Source: Streptomyces sp. NBC_00523 (GTDB lineage: Bacteria; Actinomycetota; Actinomycetes; Streptomycetales; Streptomycetaceae). Taken from it: a stretch of DNA of 64,000 bases. Below the pieces are notes generated by a model, which worked only from the letters and a program-made list of their open reading frames with translations, did not search any database and was not told the origin of the DNA. Positions within the stretch are counted from its first letter, which is position 1. Each line of letters starts with the position of its first letter. The DNA lies in assembly GCF_036346615.1 (NCBI RefSeq), contig NZ_CP107836.1, forward strand, positions 1,922,001-1,986,000. Reading direction: 5' to 3'. Positions 33,767 through 43,343 of this stretch are shown in pieces. The translations under genes and the position numbers were made by a program.

Positions 33767-34165
33767 TCACTGGGTGCGGTTCTCACCGCGGTAGTACTCG
33801 AATACCCAGCCGAAGAGGCCGACCAGGAGGAGCGGCGCCGAGAAGAACAGCAGCCACCAGCCGAAGACGACGCCCATGAAGGCGAAGGCGCCGCCGATCG
33901 CCAGCGAGAGCGGCTGCCAGCTGTGCGGGGAGAAGAACCCCACCTCGCCGGCCTCGTCCGCGACGTCGGCCTCCTTGTTGTCCTGCGCCATCGCGTCGAC
34001 CCGCCGGGCCGTGAAGGCCAGGTAGAAGCCGATCATGACGCTCAGGCCGAACGCCAGGAGCAGCGCGGTGGTGCCGACGGGCTCCTTCGACCACACGCCG
34101 TACGTGATGGCCATGATGAGGATGAACAGCGCCAGACCGAGGAACATCTTGCCCTGGATCTTCAC
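33767..34165 (-). CDS. ctaF: Cytochrome c oxidase subunit IV (actinobacterial)
   Basis: A 132-aa subunit with four hydrophobic helices ([74 protein letters not shown]) and a short charged loop. This small subunit is specific to actinobacterial aa3 oxidase. It starts with GTG and overlaps ctaD by 4 bases, closing the ctaC-ctaD-ctaF operon. Confidence 0.93.
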   Translation of the reverse strand: MKIQGKMFLGLALFILIMAITYGVWSKEPVGTTALLLAFGLSVMIGFYLAFTARRVDAMAQDNKEADVADEAGEVGFFSPHSWQPLSLAIGGAFAFMGVVFGWWLLFFSAPLLLVGLFGWVFEYYRGENRTQ

Positions 34166-35898
34166 TTGCCCGCCTCCTTGCCGCCCGCGAGGGCCTTGTC
34201 ACCCTCGGAGGCGTGGTCCAGCTGCTCCAGCGCGGTGATCTCCGGGTGGTGCAGGTCGAACGCCGGGGATTCGGAGCGGATACGGGGCAGCGTGAGGAAG
34301 TTGTGCCGCGGCGGCGGGCAGGACGTCGCCCACTCCAGCGAACGGCCGTAGCCCCACGGGTCGTCCACCTCGATCTTCTTGCCGTACTTGGCGGTCTTCC
34401 AGACGTTGTAGAAGAACGGCAGGATCGACAGGCCGAGCAGGAACGACGAGATGGTCGAGATGGTGTTCAGCGCGGTGAAGCCGTCCGCGGCGAGGTAGTC
34501 CGCGTAACGCCGCGGCATGCCCTCCGCGCCCAGCCAGTGCTGCACCAGGAACGTGCCGTGGAAGCCCACGAACAGCGTCCAGAAGGTGATCTTTCCGAGC
34601 CGCTCGTCCAGCATCTTGCCGGTGAACTTCGGCCACCAGAAGTGGAATCCGGAGAACATCGCGAACACCACGGTGCCGAAGACGACGTAGTGGAAGTGCG
34701 CGACCACGAAGTACGAGTCGGACACGTGGAAGTCCATCGGCGGCGAGGCCAGGATGACGCCGGTCAGACCGCCGAAGGTGAAGGTGATCAGGAAGCCGAT
34801 CGCCCAGAGCATCGGTGTCTCGAAGGACAGCGAGCCCTTCCACATCGTGCCGATCCAGTTGAAGAACTTCACCCCGGTGGGCACCGCGATGAGGAACGTC
34901 ATGAAGGAGAAGAACGGCAGCAGCACACCGCCGGTGACGTACATGTGGTGCGCCCACACGGTCACCGAGAGGCCGGCGATGGAGATCGTCGCGGCCACCA
35001 GGCCGATGTAACCGAACATCGGCTTGCGGCTGAAGACCGGGATCACTTCGGAAATGATCCCGAAGAACGGCAAGGCGATGATGTACACCTCTGGATGCCC
35101 GAAGAACCAGAAGAGGTGTTGCCAGAGCAAGGCGCCGCCGTTGGAGGCGTCGAACACATGGGCACCGAACTTGCGGTCCGCCTCCAGGGCGAACAGCGCG
35201 GCCGCCAGGACCGGGAAGGCCAGCAGGACCAGCACACCGGTCAGCAGGACGTTCCAGACGAAGATCGGCATGCGGAACATCGTCATGCCGGGCGCGCGCA
35301 TGCAGATGATCGTGGTGATGAAGTTGACCGAACCGAGGATCGTGCCGAACCCGGAGAAGGCCAGACCCATGATCCACATGTCGGCACCGACACCCGGCGA
35401 ACGGACGGCGTCCGAGAGCGGGGAGTAGGCGAACCAGCCGAAGTCGGCCGCACCCTGCGGGGTGAGGAAGCCGGCCACCGCGAGGATCGAGCCGAAGAGG
35501 TACAGCCAGTACGCGAACATGTTCAGCCGCGGGAACGCCACGTCGGGCGCGCCGATCTGCAGCGGCATGATCCAGTTCGCGAAGCCGGCGAACAGGGGCG
35601 TCGCGAACATCAGCAGCATGATCGTGCCGTGCATCGTGAACGCCTGGTTGAACTGCTCGTTCGACATGATCTGCGTGCCCGGCCGGGCCAGCTCGGCGCG
35701 CATGAAGAGCGCCATCAGGCCGCCGATGCAGAAGAAGGCGAACGATGTGACCAGGTACATCGTGCCGATCGTCTTGTGGTCAGTGGTGGTCAGCCACTTG
35801 ATGACGACGTTTCCCGGCTGCTTGCGCCGGACCGGCAGCTCGTCCTCGTACGAGTCGTCTGCTGCCGCGGCACCCTGAGGTTCGTTGAGGATGCTCAC
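34162..35898 (-). CDS. ctaD: Cytochrome c oxidase subunit I
   Basis: A 578-aa catalytic subunit of the haem-copper oxidase, reducing oxygen to water and pumping protons. Haem a/a3 and CuB ligands are recognisable in [32 protein letters not shown] (CuB His and the Tyr cross-link), VWAHHMY and [14 protein letters not shown]. About twelve transmembrane helices are present. It overlaps both ctaC and ctaF by 4 bases. Confidence 0.97.
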   Translation of the reverse strand: MSILNEPQGAAAADDSYEDELPVRRKQPGNVVIKWLTTTDHKTIGTMYLVTSFAFFCIGGLMALFMRAELARPGTQIMSNEQFNQAFTMHGTIMLLMFATPLFAGFANWIMPLQIGAPDVAFPRLNMFAYWLYLFGSILAVAGFLTPQGAADFGWFAYSPLSDAVRSPGVGADMWIMGLAFSGFGTILGSVNFITTIICMRAPGMTMFRMPIFVWNVLLTGVLVLLAFPVLAAALFALEADRKFGAHVFDASNGGALLWQHLFWFFGHPEVYIIALPFFGIISEVIPVFSRKPMFGYIGLVAATISIAGLSVTVWAHHMYVTGGVLLPFFSFMTFLIAVPTGVKFFNWIGTMWKGSLSFETPMLWAIGFLITFTFGGLTGVILASPPMDFHVSDSYFVVAHFHYVVFGTVVFAMFSGFHFWWPKFTGKMLDERLGKITFWTLFVGFHGTFLVQHWLGAEGMPRRYADYLAADGFTALNTISTISSFLLGLSILPFFYNVWKTAKYGKKIEVDDPWGYGRSLEWATSCPPPRHNFLTLPRIRSESPAFDLHHPEITALEQLDHASEGDKALAGGKEAGK

Positions 35899-36857
35899 AG
35901 TTTGTTCGTCTCCGCATTCCTGGCCGGGTCAGTCTGCTCGATGCCGGCCGGCACGTAGCCCGTCTGGCCCTTCTTCGCCAGCTCCTTGAGGTGCGCCTGG
36001 TACTGCGCCGGGGAGACGACCTTGACGTTGAAGAGCATGCGGGAGTGGTCGACGCCGCAGAGCTCGGCGCACTTGCCGAGGAAGGTGCCCTCCTCGGTGG
36101 GGGTCACCTCGAAGGCATTGGTGTGCCCCGGAATGACGTCCTGCTTCATCAGGAACGGCACCACCCAGAAGGAGTGGATGACGTCACGGGAAGTCAGGAT
36201 GAACCGGACCTTCTCCCCCTTGGGCAGCCACAGGGTGGGACCCGGGTTACCGGTGTCCGGATTCCTGTCGCCCGGGATGCCGACGTCGTAGACGCCGTCC
36301 GCACCCTTGGGGAATTCCTTGCGGAACCTGTCCGGGATGGCGTCGAGCTCCTTGGGGACCTCGTTGCCCGTGGTGGCGGAGCCGTCCACGTTCTCGATGT
36401 AGTTGAAGCCCCAGCTCCACTGGTAGCCGACCACGTTGATGGTGTGGGCGGGCTTCGGGGAGAGCGTGAGGAGCTTCGTCTCGTCCCGGGCGGTGAAGTA
36501 GAACAGCACCGAGACGATGATCAGGGGGACCACGGTGTACAGCGCCTCGATGGGCATGTTGTACCGGGTCTGCGGAGGTACCTCCACCTTGGTGCGGCTG
36601 CGCCGGTGGAAGATGACGCTCCACAGGATCAGGCCCCAGACCAGGACGCCCGTGGCGAGCGCTGCCGCCCACGAGCCCTGCCAGAGGGAAAGGATCCGTG
36701 GGGCCTCTTCCGTTACCGGCTTGGGCATACCAAGGCGGGGGAAGTCCTTGTACGTGCAACCGGTGGCGGTCGCCAGGATCAGGCCCGCAGTCAGCACCTG
36801 CGGCAGCTTCCGCCGCATCGGGCGCCGCGACGAGCGGTCGGAGCCGTTGGGACTCAC
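35895..36857 (-). CDS. ctaC: Cytochrome c oxidase subunit II
   Basis: A 320-aa lipoprotein subunit carrying the CuA centre that accepts electrons from the bcc complex. The signal ends in a lipobox-like ATGC ([13 protein letters not shown]), two transmembrane helices follow, then a cupredoxin domain with HSFWVVPF and the CuA motif [12 protein letters not shown]. The GTG at 36857 has GGAAGG 6 bases upstream; the longer frame to 36959 adds an unconserved basic extension. First gene of ctaCDF. Confidence 0.95.
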   Translation of the reverse strand: MSPNGSDRSSRRPMRRKLPQVLTAGLILATATGCTYKDFPRLGMPKPVTEEAPRILSLWQGSWAAALATGVLVWGLILWSVIFHRRSRTKVEVPPQTRYNMPIEALYTVVPLIIVSVLFYFTARDETKLLTLSPKPAHTINVVGYQWSWGFNYIENVDGSATTGNEVPKELDAIPDRFRKEFPKGADGVYDVGIPGDRNPDTGNPGPTLWLPKGEKVRFILTSRDVIHSFWVVPFLMKQDVIPGHTNAFEVTPTEEGTFLGKCAELCGVDHSRMLFNVKVVSPAQYQAHLKELAKKGQTGYVPAGIEQTDPARNAETNKL

Positions 36858-36934
36858 GTAGCGCCTTCCCGAGAGTCTCGCCCGCACGGTCGGCGCGGCC
36901 GTCTCGCTGGTCGGTCGCCGCCCTGTACGGGCAG

Positions 36935-36963
36935 GGGTTTGGATGTTTATGCGGACCAAACCC
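36935..36963. promoter_or_regulatory. Inverted repeat upstream of ctaC (candidate operator)
   Basis: GGGTTTGG (36935-36942) and CCAAACCC (36956-36963) form perfect 8-bp arms with a 13-nt spacer, 78 bases upstream of the ctaC start. It could bind a dimeric regulator of the oxidase operon or form a leader hairpin. No known consensus is recognised. Confidence 0.4.
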
Positions 36964-37117
36964 TACTGGACGCTATTTGGGGTCGCGCGGGGAGGGTGCC
37001 CAACGCGCCGCCCGACTCCCCGAAGGGGTGGAATTCGCGCCTCCGGCCGCCATCTGACGCCCCCTCCACCGGGAGGGACGGCCGGTTGCGGGCGGCGGGG
37101 CGGGCTAGCGTGACCGG

Positions 37118-38500
37118 GTGCCTTACTTCGACGCGGCGTCCGCCGCCCCCCTGCATCCCGTCGCCCGCCAGGCGCTGCTTGCCGCGCTGGACGAGGGCTG
37201 GGCCGATCCGGCCCGGCTGTACCGCGAGGGACGCCGCGCCCGGCTGCTGCTGGACGCGGCCCGGGAGGCGGCGGCCGAGGGGGTCGGGTGCCGCCCCGAC
37301 GAGCTCACCTTCACCTCATCGGGCACCCGCGCGGTGTATTCCGGAATTTCCGGCGCGCTCGCCGGACGTCGGCGTGTCGGACGCCGTCTGGTGGTGTCGG
37401 CGGTCGAACACTCGTCGGTCCTCCACGCGGCGGCGGACCACGAGGACCGGGGCGGCACCGTCCACCAGGTCCCGGTGGAGCGGACCGGCGCGGTGGACGC
37501 GGAAACGTTCGGGCGGGCGCTCACCGAGGACACCGCGCTCGCCTGCCTCCAGTCCGCCAGCCACGAGGTGGGCACCGAGCAGCCGGTGGCCGAGGCGGCC
37601 GGGCTCTGCCGGGCGGCCGGGGTGCCGCTCCTTGTGGACGCCGCGCAGTCGCTGGCCTGGGGCCCGGTGCCGGAGGGCTGGTCGCTGCTGGCGGGCAGCG
37701 CGCACAAGTGGGGCGGGCCGGCCGGGGTCGGGCTGCTCGCGGTGCGCAAGGGGGTGCGGTTCGCGCCCCAGGGGCCCGTGGACGAGCGGGAGTCGGGGCG
37801 CGCGCCGGGGTTCGAGAACCTGCCGGCGATCGTCGCGGCGGCCGCGTCGCTGCGCGCGGTGCGGGCGGAGGCGGACGCGGAGGGGGCCCGGCTGCGGGCG
37901 CTGGTGGACCGGATCAGGGCCCGGGTGCCCGCACTGGTGCCCGATGTGGAGGTGGTCGGCGATCCGATGCGGCGGCTGCCTCATCTGGTGACCTTCTCCT
38001 GTCTCTATGTCGACGGGGAGACTTTGCTCGGGGAGCTGGACCGGGCCGGTTTCTCCGTGTCGTCCGGTTCGTCCTGCACGAGCAGCACGCTGTCGCCGAG
38101 CCATGTGCTCAAGGCGATGGGCGTCCTGTCCGAGGGGAACGTCCGCGTCTCGCTGCCCCGGGGCACCGCGGAGGAGGACGTCGACCGCTTCCTGGAGGTG
38201 CTGCCGGGCCTGGTCGCCGGGGTCCGCGAGAAGCTCGACGCGCCGGTGGCCGCGGCCTCCTCCCCCGCCCCGGACGACTCGCTGGTGGTCGACGCGCTGG
38301 GCAAGCGGTGCCCGATCCCGGTGATCGAACTCGCAAAGGTGATCGGAGGGGTGCCGGTGGGCGCCACGGTGACGGTGCTCTCCGACGACGAGGCGGCCCG
38401 GCTGGACATCCCGGCGTGGTGCGCGATGCGCGAGCAGGAGTACGTGGGCGAGGAGCCGGCGGACCGGGGCGCGGGCTATGTGGTCCGCCGGCTCTCCTGA
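37118..38500 (+). CDS. Cysteine desulfurase fused to TusA-like sulfur carrier
   Basis: A 460-aa two-domain protein. Residues 1-370 are a NifS/IscS-type desulfurase: TSSGTRAVYSGI (PLP phosphate), HSSVLHAA, VDAAQSLAWGP, the Schiff-base Lys in GSAHKWGGPAGVG and the active Cys in SSGSSCTSSTLSPSHVL. Residues about 385-460 are a TusA domain with the carrier-Cys motif in DALGKRCPIPVIELAK. The fusion would let persulfide pass directly from the desulfurase Cys to the carrier for sulfur delivery, e.g. tRNA thiolation or cofactor synthesis. It starts with GTG and is divergent from ctaC. Confidence 0.92.
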   Translation: MPYFDAASAAPLHPVARQALLAALDEGWADPARLYREGRRARLLLDAAREAAAEGVGCRPDELTFTSSGTRAVYSGISGALAGRRRVGRRLVVSAVEHSSVLHAAADHEDRGGTVHQVPVERTGAVDAETFGRALTEDTALACLQSASHEVGTEQPVAEAAGLCRAAGVPLLVDAAQSLAWGPVPEGWSLLAGSAHKWGGPAGVGLLAVRKGVRFAPQGPVDERESGRAPGFENLPAIVAAAASLRAVRAEADAEGARLRALVDRIRARVPALVPDVEVVGDPMRRLPHLVTFSCLYVDGETLLGELDRAGFSVSSGSSCTSSTLSPSHVLKAMGVLSEGNVRVSLPRGTAEEDVDRFLEVLPGLVAGVREKLDAPVAAASSPAPDDSLVVDALGKRCPIPVIELAKVIGGVPVGATVTVLSDDEAARLDIPAWCAMREQEYVGEEPADRGAGYVVRRLS

Positions 38501-38508
38501 CGGGCTGC

Positions 38509-39483
38509 TCAGACGAGGTGCGCGTGGACCTCGGCGGCGGCCTCGTGGCCGTACGCCTTGGTGAAGCGGTCCATGAAGTGGGTGCGGTGCAGGGTGTACT
38601 CCTGGGTGCCCACGGTCTCGATGACGAGCGTGGCGAGCATGCAGCCGACCTGGGCGGCGCGCTCCAGGCCGACGCCCCAGGCGAGACCGGAGAGGAATCC
38701 GGCGCGGAAGGCGTCGCCGACGCCGGTCGGGTCGGCCTTGACGTTCTCCTCGGGGCAGCCGACCTCGATCGGCTCCTCGCCGGCCCGCTCGATGCGCACG
38801 CCCTGGGCGCCGAGCGTCGTGACCCGGTGGCCGACCTTGCCGAGGATCTCCTCGTCGGTCCAGCCGGTCTTGGACTCGATGAGCCCCTTCTCGTACTCGT
38901 TGGAGAAGAGGTACGTGGCGCCGTCGAGGAGGATGCGGATCTCGTCGCCGTCCATGCGGGCGATCTGCTGCGAGAAGTCGGCGGCGAACGGGATGCCGCG
39001 GGTCCGGCACTCCTCCGTGTGGCGGAGCATGCCCTCCGGGTCGTCGGCGCCGATGGAGACCAGGTCGAGGCCGCCCACGCGGTCGGCGACGGCCTTGAGC
39101 TCGATGAGGCGGGCCTCGCTCATGGCGCCGGTGTAGAAGGAGCCGATCTGGTTGTGGTCGGCGTCCGTCGTGCAGACGAAGCGGGCGGTGTGCAGGACCT
39201 CGGAGATCCGCACCGCGCTGGTGTCGACGCCGTGCCGGTCGAGCCAGGCGCGGTACTCGTCGAAGTCGGAGCCGGCCGCGCCGACCAGGATCGGCTTGGT
39301 GCCGAGCAGGCCCATGCCGAAGCAGATGTTCGCGGCGACCCCTCCCCGGCGTACGTCCAGGTTGTCGACCAGGAAGGAGAGCGAGACCGTGTGCAGCTGG
39401 TCGGCGACCAACTGGTCGGCGAAGCGGCCGGGGAAGGTCATGAGGTGGTCGGTGGCGATGGAGCCGGTGACTGCGATACGCAC
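38509..39483 (-). CDS. PfkB-family carbohydrate kinase, adenosine-kinase-like
   Basis: A 324-aa ribokinase-fold kinase. Substrate-binding N-terminal blocks (GSIATDHLMTFPG, RRGGVAANICFGMGLLG) and the catalytic DPTGVGDAFRAGF motif near residue 250 are intact. The sequence is close to what I remember of mycobacterial adenosine kinase (AdoK/CbhK), so phosphorylation of adenosine to AMP is the best guess. A sugar or nucleoside substrate cannot be excluded. It starts with GTG and is convergent with the desulfurase-TusA gene, with 8 bases between the stops. Confidence 0.85.
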   Translation of the reverse strand: MRIAVTGSIATDHLMTFPGRFADQLVADQLHTVSLSFLVDNLDVRRGGVAANICFGMGLLGTKPILVGAAGSDFDEYRAWLDRHGVDTSAVRISEVLHTARFVCTTDADHNQIGSFYTGAMSEARLIELKAVADRVGGLDLVSIGADDPEGMLRHTEECRTRGIPFAADFSQQIARMDGDEIRILLDGATYLFSNEYEKGLIESKTGWTDEEILGKVGHRVTTLGAQGVRIERAGEEPIEVGCPEENVKADPTGVGDAFRAGFLSGLAWGVGLERAAQVGCMLATLVIETVGTQEYTLHRTHFMDRFTKAYGHEAAAEVHAHLV

Positions 39484-39640
39484 GGGGAGACGTCTCCTGC
39501 GGAGGTCGAAGGGGAACGGATGTCCGCGTCCCAGGGGTGACGTGACAGTTCACGCTACCCGCTCCCGCTGGGCCCGAAGCGGAAAAACTACCCGATAGTA
39601 GGGCTTTCTTCGCAGGCTCCGCGGTGCCTACGGTGCCGGT

Positions 39641-39835
39641 ATGCCGAATCACATCGCCCCGCGCGAGTCCGAGACCGGTCTGGCCGAGCTGCGCGGAGAC
39701 TGCGCACGGATGGCTCCGCACTGGGTGGCCCCCACGAGGACCACCCCTACCCGCATCGCCCCCGCCCTGATCCACGGGGTCACCGTGCCGCCCGCCTCCG
39801 CCCGGCTGCTCGACGCGATGGAGGACCGGCCCTAG
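39641..39835 (+). CDS. Small hypothetical protein (64 aa)
   Basis: An ORF beginning MPNHIAPRESETGLAELRGD with reasonable Streptomyces codon bias, in an otherwise empty gap between the divergent kinase and the membrane-anchored protein. The start has no obvious Shine-Dalgarno, and I recognise no domain. It could be a real small protein or chance coding. Confidence 0.4.
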   Translation: MPNHIAPRESETGLAELRGDCARMAPHWVAPTRTTPTRIAPALIHGVTVPPASARLLDAMEDRP

Positions 39836-39949
39836 GAAGAGTCCGGGGAACCAGGTGTCTCGCTGATCCGTCCCAGTCCTGTCCGCCCCACACGGCGGGC
39901 CGTGCGCCGGCCAAGCGCACGACCGCGATGCAGGCGAAGGAGCGATCCG

Positions 39950-41365
39950 GTGAGCACCGAGCGACCCGACAACGACGTGACCACCACCCGGCGGCGTTCC
40001 CCGCTGGTCGCGGCCTCGGTGGCGGCCGCCGTCCTGCTGGCCGGTGGCGGCGGAGCGTACTGGGCCGCGACCGCGGCGGACGGCGGCGACGACACACGGA
40101 GCACCGCGTCCGGCGGGGGCTCCACTCCCCCACCCCTGGCCCTGGACGACGCCGGTACGCCGACCGCCCCGTCCCGCGAGGGCATCGCCCCCGGCGAGCC
40201 CGATCCGCACGGCGGGCGGCTGGTCTACCGCGCGTCCGGGAAGCTGCCGGACGCGCCGGAGAAGGCCGCCGTCCAGCGCGCCGGGGGCACGGTCACGGCC
40301 GCCGAGGTCACCCGGCTGGCGAAGGCGCTCGGCCTCTCCGGCACCCCGCAGTCCGAGGCCACCGCCTGGAAGGTCGGCTCCGACGGGGACGGCTCGGGTC
40401 CGGTGCTGCGGGTGAACAAGCAGGCGCCGGGGAGCTGGACCTTCACCCGGTACGGCTCCGGCGGGACGGACAACTGCAAGAAGGGGGCCGTCTGCGCCCT
40501 GGCCCCCGGCGGCTCCGGGCAGCCCGTGGACGAGAAGGCCGCTAAGGCCGCCGCCGCGCCGGTGCTGAAGGCGGCGGGCCAGGACGACGCGGCGCTCGAC
40601 GCGCAGCAGCTGATGGGCTCGGTCCGGGTGGTCAACGCCGATCCGGTGGTGGACGGGCTGCCCACGTACGGCTGGGCGACCGGCATCCAGGTGGGCCCGG
40701 ACGGTCAGGTGACCGGGGGCTCCGGAAAGCTGAAGGCCCTGGAGAAGGGCGACGCCTATCCGGTGATCGGCGCGGCCGAGGCGCTGAAGCGGCTCAACGC
40801 GGCGCAGCCGCCCGCCGGGGAGATCGGCGGGTGCGCCTCGCCGGCCCCGCTGTCGGACGGGGTCAGCTGCGGGGCGAAGACCGGCGCGGAGCGGCCCGCG
40901 ACGACGGTGACGGTGGAGAAGGCGGTCTTCGGCCTGGCGGTGCACACGGCGGGCGGCGAGCAGCTGCTCGTACCGTCCTGGATCTTCTCGGTGAAGCCGG
41001 CCGGTGGCCTCGGTGACACGGTCACGCAGGTGGCGGTGGACCCGGAGTACCTGAAGCGGGAGCCGGTGCCGGGCAAGTCCCCGGACGGCGACGGTACGGC
41101 GAAGGCCCGGGCGGTCCAGTCGTACAGCGCGGACGGGCGGACGCTCGCGGTGACGTTCTGGGGCGGGGTGTGCAGCACGTACACGGCGAGCGCGCGTGAG
41201 GACGGGGACACGGTCCGGGTGACCGTGGAGGAGAAGAAGGCCGAGCCGGGCAAGGTCTGCGTGATGATCGCGAAGGAGCTGACCCGTACGGTCACGCTGG
41301 AACGGCCGCTGGACGGCCGGAAGGTCATGGACGACGCATCCGGCTCCCTGGTGCCGCGCGCCTGA
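39950..41365 (+). CDS. Membrane-anchored extracytoplasmic protein of unknown function
   Basis: A 471-aa protein with a short basic N-terminus (TTTRRRSP), one transmembrane helix (PLVAASVAAAVLLAGGGGAYWAA) and a large extracytoplasmic part. The middle has repeated beta-rich segments (VRVVNADPVVDGLPTYGWATGIQVG; AYPVIGAAEALKRLNA) reminiscent of PepSY-like or lipoprotein folds. Conserved Cys pairs (NCKKGAVC; GCASPAPLSDGVSC; GVCSTYT and GKVC) suggest disulfides. The GTG at 39950 has AAGGAG 7 bases upstream. It lies between the kinase and erpA in a region of otherwise core genes. Confidence 0.8.
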   Translation: MSTERPDNDVTTTRRRSPLVAASVAAAVLLAGGGGAYWAATAADGGDDTRSTASGGGSTPPPLALDDAGTPTAPSREGIAPGEPDPHGGRLVYRASGKLPDAPEKAAVQRAGGTVTAAEVTRLAKALGLSGTPQSEATAWKVGSDGDGSGPVLRVNKQAPGSWTFTRYGSGGTDNCKKGAVCALAPGGSGQPVDEKAAKAAAAPVLKAAGQDDAALDAQQLMGSVRVVNADPVVDGLPTYGWATGIQVGPDGQVTGGSGKLKALEKGDAYPVIGAAEALKRLNAAQPPAGEIGGCASPAPLSDGVSCGAKTGAERPATTVTVEKAVFGLAVHTAGGEQLLVPSWIFSVKPAGGLGDTVTQVAVDPEYLKREPVPGKSPDGDGTAKARAVQSYSADGRTLAVTFWGGVCSTYTASAREDGDTVRVTVEEKKAEPGKVCVMIAKELTRTVTLERPLDGRKVMDDASGSLVPRA

Positions 41366-41381
41366 GCCACCCCCTTGCAAC

Positions 41382-41419
41382 GGCGGCGGCCCCGGGACCG
41401 AAGTCCCGGGGCCGCCGCC
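41382..41419. terminator. Bidirectional terminator
   Basis: A perfect 17-bp stem (41382-41398 with 41403-41419; outer GGCGGCGGCC) closes a CGAA tetraloop between the membrane protein gene and convergent erpA. Confidence 0.9.
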
Positions 41420-41437
41420 TCGACGCTGTGGTGCGAC

Positions 41438-41794
41438 TCAGCTGAAGGAGTCGCCGCAGGCGCAGGAACCCGTGGCGTTCGGGTTGTCGATGGTGAAGCC
41501 CTGCTTCTCGATGGTGTCGACGAAGTCGACCGAGGCGCCGCCCAGGTACGGGGCGCTCATGCGGTCGGTGACGACCTTCACACCGTCGAAGTCCTTGACG
41601 ACGTCGCCGTCGAGGGAGCGCTCGTCGAAGAAGAGCTGGTAGCGCAGGCCCGAGCAGCCGCCGGGCTGGACGGCGACGCGCAGTGCCAGGTCGTCACGGC
41701 CTTCCTGCTCCAGCAGGGCCTTGACCTTGGCTGCGGCGGCGTCGGACAGGAGGATGCCGTCGCTCACGGTGGTGGTCTCGTCCGATACGGACAT
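41438..41794 (-). CDS. erpA: Iron-sulfur cluster insertion protein
   Basis: A 118-aa A-type Fe-S carrier (HesB/IscA/ErpA family) that delivers clusters to apoproteins. The three cluster-ligand cysteines are present: one in PGGCSGLRYQ and two in the C-terminal GSCACGDSFS. Full length for the family. It is divergent from nadA, whose product is a 4Fe-4S enzyme, which fits a functional link (inference). Confidence 0.93.
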   Translation of the reverse strand: MSVSDETTTVSDGILLSDAAAAKVKALLEQEGRDDLALRVAVQPGGCSGLRYQLFFDERSLDGDVVKDFDGVKVVTDRMSAPYLGGASVDFVDTIEKQGFTIDNPNATGSCACGDSFS

Positions 41795-41931
41795 CTGCTT
41801 CTCTCCCGGGTTGTACGGAGACTGCTTGCCGACGTTGCAACCGTCGGGGCCGCGGATTCATTCCGGGCCGAGCGCTTGCCTGTTCCCTTCATGCTCGCAC
41901 ACCCGTCCTGTGGGCGGATGCGTCACATTGA

Positions 41932-41953
41932 CACTTTCGGCATCGTCAAAGTG
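41932..41953. promoter_or_regulatory. Inverted repeat between erpA and nadA (candidate operator)
   Basis: CACTTT (41932-41937) and AAAGTG (41948-41953) flank a 10-nt spacer, with TGA/TCA-like bases extending the arms. It lies just upstream of a TATGAT -10 candidate (41966-41971) for nadA. It could bind a regulator of NAD or Fe-S genes. The arms are short. Confidence 0.35.
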
Positions 41954-42037
41954 ACGTGAAGCGGCTATGATAGATAGCGTCAATTAGACGAAAAGGCTTT
42001 CTCCACAGAGAAGTCCGCAGAAGAAAGGGTGCGTGAC

Positions 42038-43225
42038 GTGACCACGGCCCACCCCGTCCAGGATCTCGATGTCCAGCCGACGCCGCTCGCCCTGCTCCTG
42101 CTGGGCCGCGACGCCGACCCCAGGAGCGAGCGCGGTGTCGAGTGTCCCGGCGACCTGCCCTCCCCGTCCGACCCGGACCTGGTGGCCCGCGCCCGCGCGG
42201 CCAAGGAGGAGCTGGGCGAGAAGGTCTTCGTCCTGGGTCACCACTACCAGCGCGACGAGGTCATCCAGTTCGCCGACGTGACCGGTGACTCCTTCAAGCT
42301 CGCCCGCGACGCCGCGGCCCGCCCGGAGGCGGAGTACATCGTCTTCTGCGGTGTGCACTTCATGGCCGAGTCGGCGGACATCCTCACCAGCGACGACCAG
42401 AAGGTCGTGCTGCCGGACCTGGCGGCGGGCTGCTCGATGGCCGACATGGCCACCGCCGAGCAGGTCGCCGAGTGCTGGGACGTGCTGACCGAGGCCGGTG
42501 TCGCCGAGCAGGTCGTGCCCGTCTCGTACATGAACTCGTCCGCCGACATCAAGGCCTTCACCGGCCGCCACGGCGGCACGATCTGCACCTCGTCCAACGC
42601 CGAACGCGCCCTGGAGTGGGCCTTCGAGCAGGGCGAGAAGGTGCTCTTCCTGCCGGACCAGCACCTCGGCCGCAACACCGCCGTGCGAGACATGGGCATG
42701 TCCCTGGAGGACTGCGTCCTCTACAACCCGCACAAGCCGAACGGCGGTCTGACCGTCGAGGAGCTGCGGAACGCGAAGATGATCCTGTGGCGCGGCCACT
42801 GCTCGGTGCACGGCCGCTTCTCGGTCGAGTCCGTCAACGACGTGCGCGAGCGCATCCCCGGCGTCAACGTGCTGGTGCACCCCGAGTGCAAGCACGAGGT
42901 CGTGGCGGCCGCGGACTACGTCGGCTCGACGGAGTACATCATCAAGGCCCTGGAGGCGGCCCCGGCCGGTTCGAAGTGGGCGATCGGCACCGAGCTGAAC
43001 CTCGTCCGCCGCCTGGCGAACCGTTTCGCCCCCGAGGGCAAGGAGATCGTCTTCCTCGACAAGACGGTCTGCTTCTGCTCCACGATGAACCGCATCGACC
43101 TGCCGCACCTGGTGTGGACGCTGGAATCCCTCGCCGAGGGCAAGCAGGTCAACCGGATCGTCGTGGACCCGGAGACGGAGAAGTACGCGAAGCTGGCGCT
43201 GGAGCGGATGCTGGCGCTGCCGTAG
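42038..43225 (+). CDS. nadA: Quinolinate synthase
   Basis: A 395-aa enzyme of de novo NAD synthesis that condenses iminoaspartate with dihydroxyacetone phosphate. Its 4Fe-4S cluster ligands lie in the conserved cysteines of FCGVHFMAES, HPECKHEVV and KTVCFCSTMNR. Family blocks VLGHHYQRDEV and WRGHCSVHGRF are intact. The GTG at 42038 is chosen because GAAAGG lies about 8-10 bases upstream; a GTG at 42029 is too close to that site. No nadB or nadC is seen next to it here. Confidence 0.93.
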   Translation: MTTAHPVQDLDVQPTPLALLLLGRDADPRSERGVECPGDLPSPSDPDLVARARAAKEELGEKVFVLGHHYQRDEVIQFADVTGDSFKLARDAAARPEAEYIVFCGVHFMAESADILTSDDQKVVLPDLAAGCSMADMATAEQVAECWDVLTEAGVAEQVVPVSYMNSSADIKAFTGRHGGTICTSSNAERALEWAFEQGEKVLFLPDQHLGRNTAVRDMGMSLEDCVLYNPHKPNGGLTVEELRNAKMILWRGHCSVHGRFSVESVNDVRERIPGVNVLVHPECKHEVVAAADYVGSTEYIIKALEAAPAGSKWAIGTELNLVRRLANRFAPEGKEIVFLDKTVCFCSTMNRIDLPHLVWTLESLAEGKQVNRIVVDPETEKYAKLALERMLALP

Positions 43226-43260
43226 CGGCTGTTCGCACGGAAGGTCCGGACGCGGCCGAT

Positions 43261-43310
43261 TTTGTCCGGACCGGCCCGGAACCCCGTCCCCCGTATCTAC
43301 GCTGCTGTCC
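43261..43310 (+). promoter_or_regulatory. Promoter/operator module shared by the two caspase loci (copy 1)
   Basis: TTTGTCCGGACCGGC (43261-43275) and TACGCTGCTGTCC (43298-43310) are separated by 22 bases. The same two blocks with the same 22-base spacing recur at 51996-52045 upstream of the second caspase gene. GTCCGGAC is an 8-bp palindrome, and TACGCT may be the -10. It lies 34 bases before the hydrolase start. Confidence 0.7.
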
Positions 43311-43343
43311 TCATTCGGCGGCGCGGATACGGGGGACAGTCAT

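Noticed and set aside
37316..41380. Minus-strand ORF of 1354 codons
   Set aside because: It crosses several well-supported genes in both orientations and is only open because stop codons are rare at high GC.
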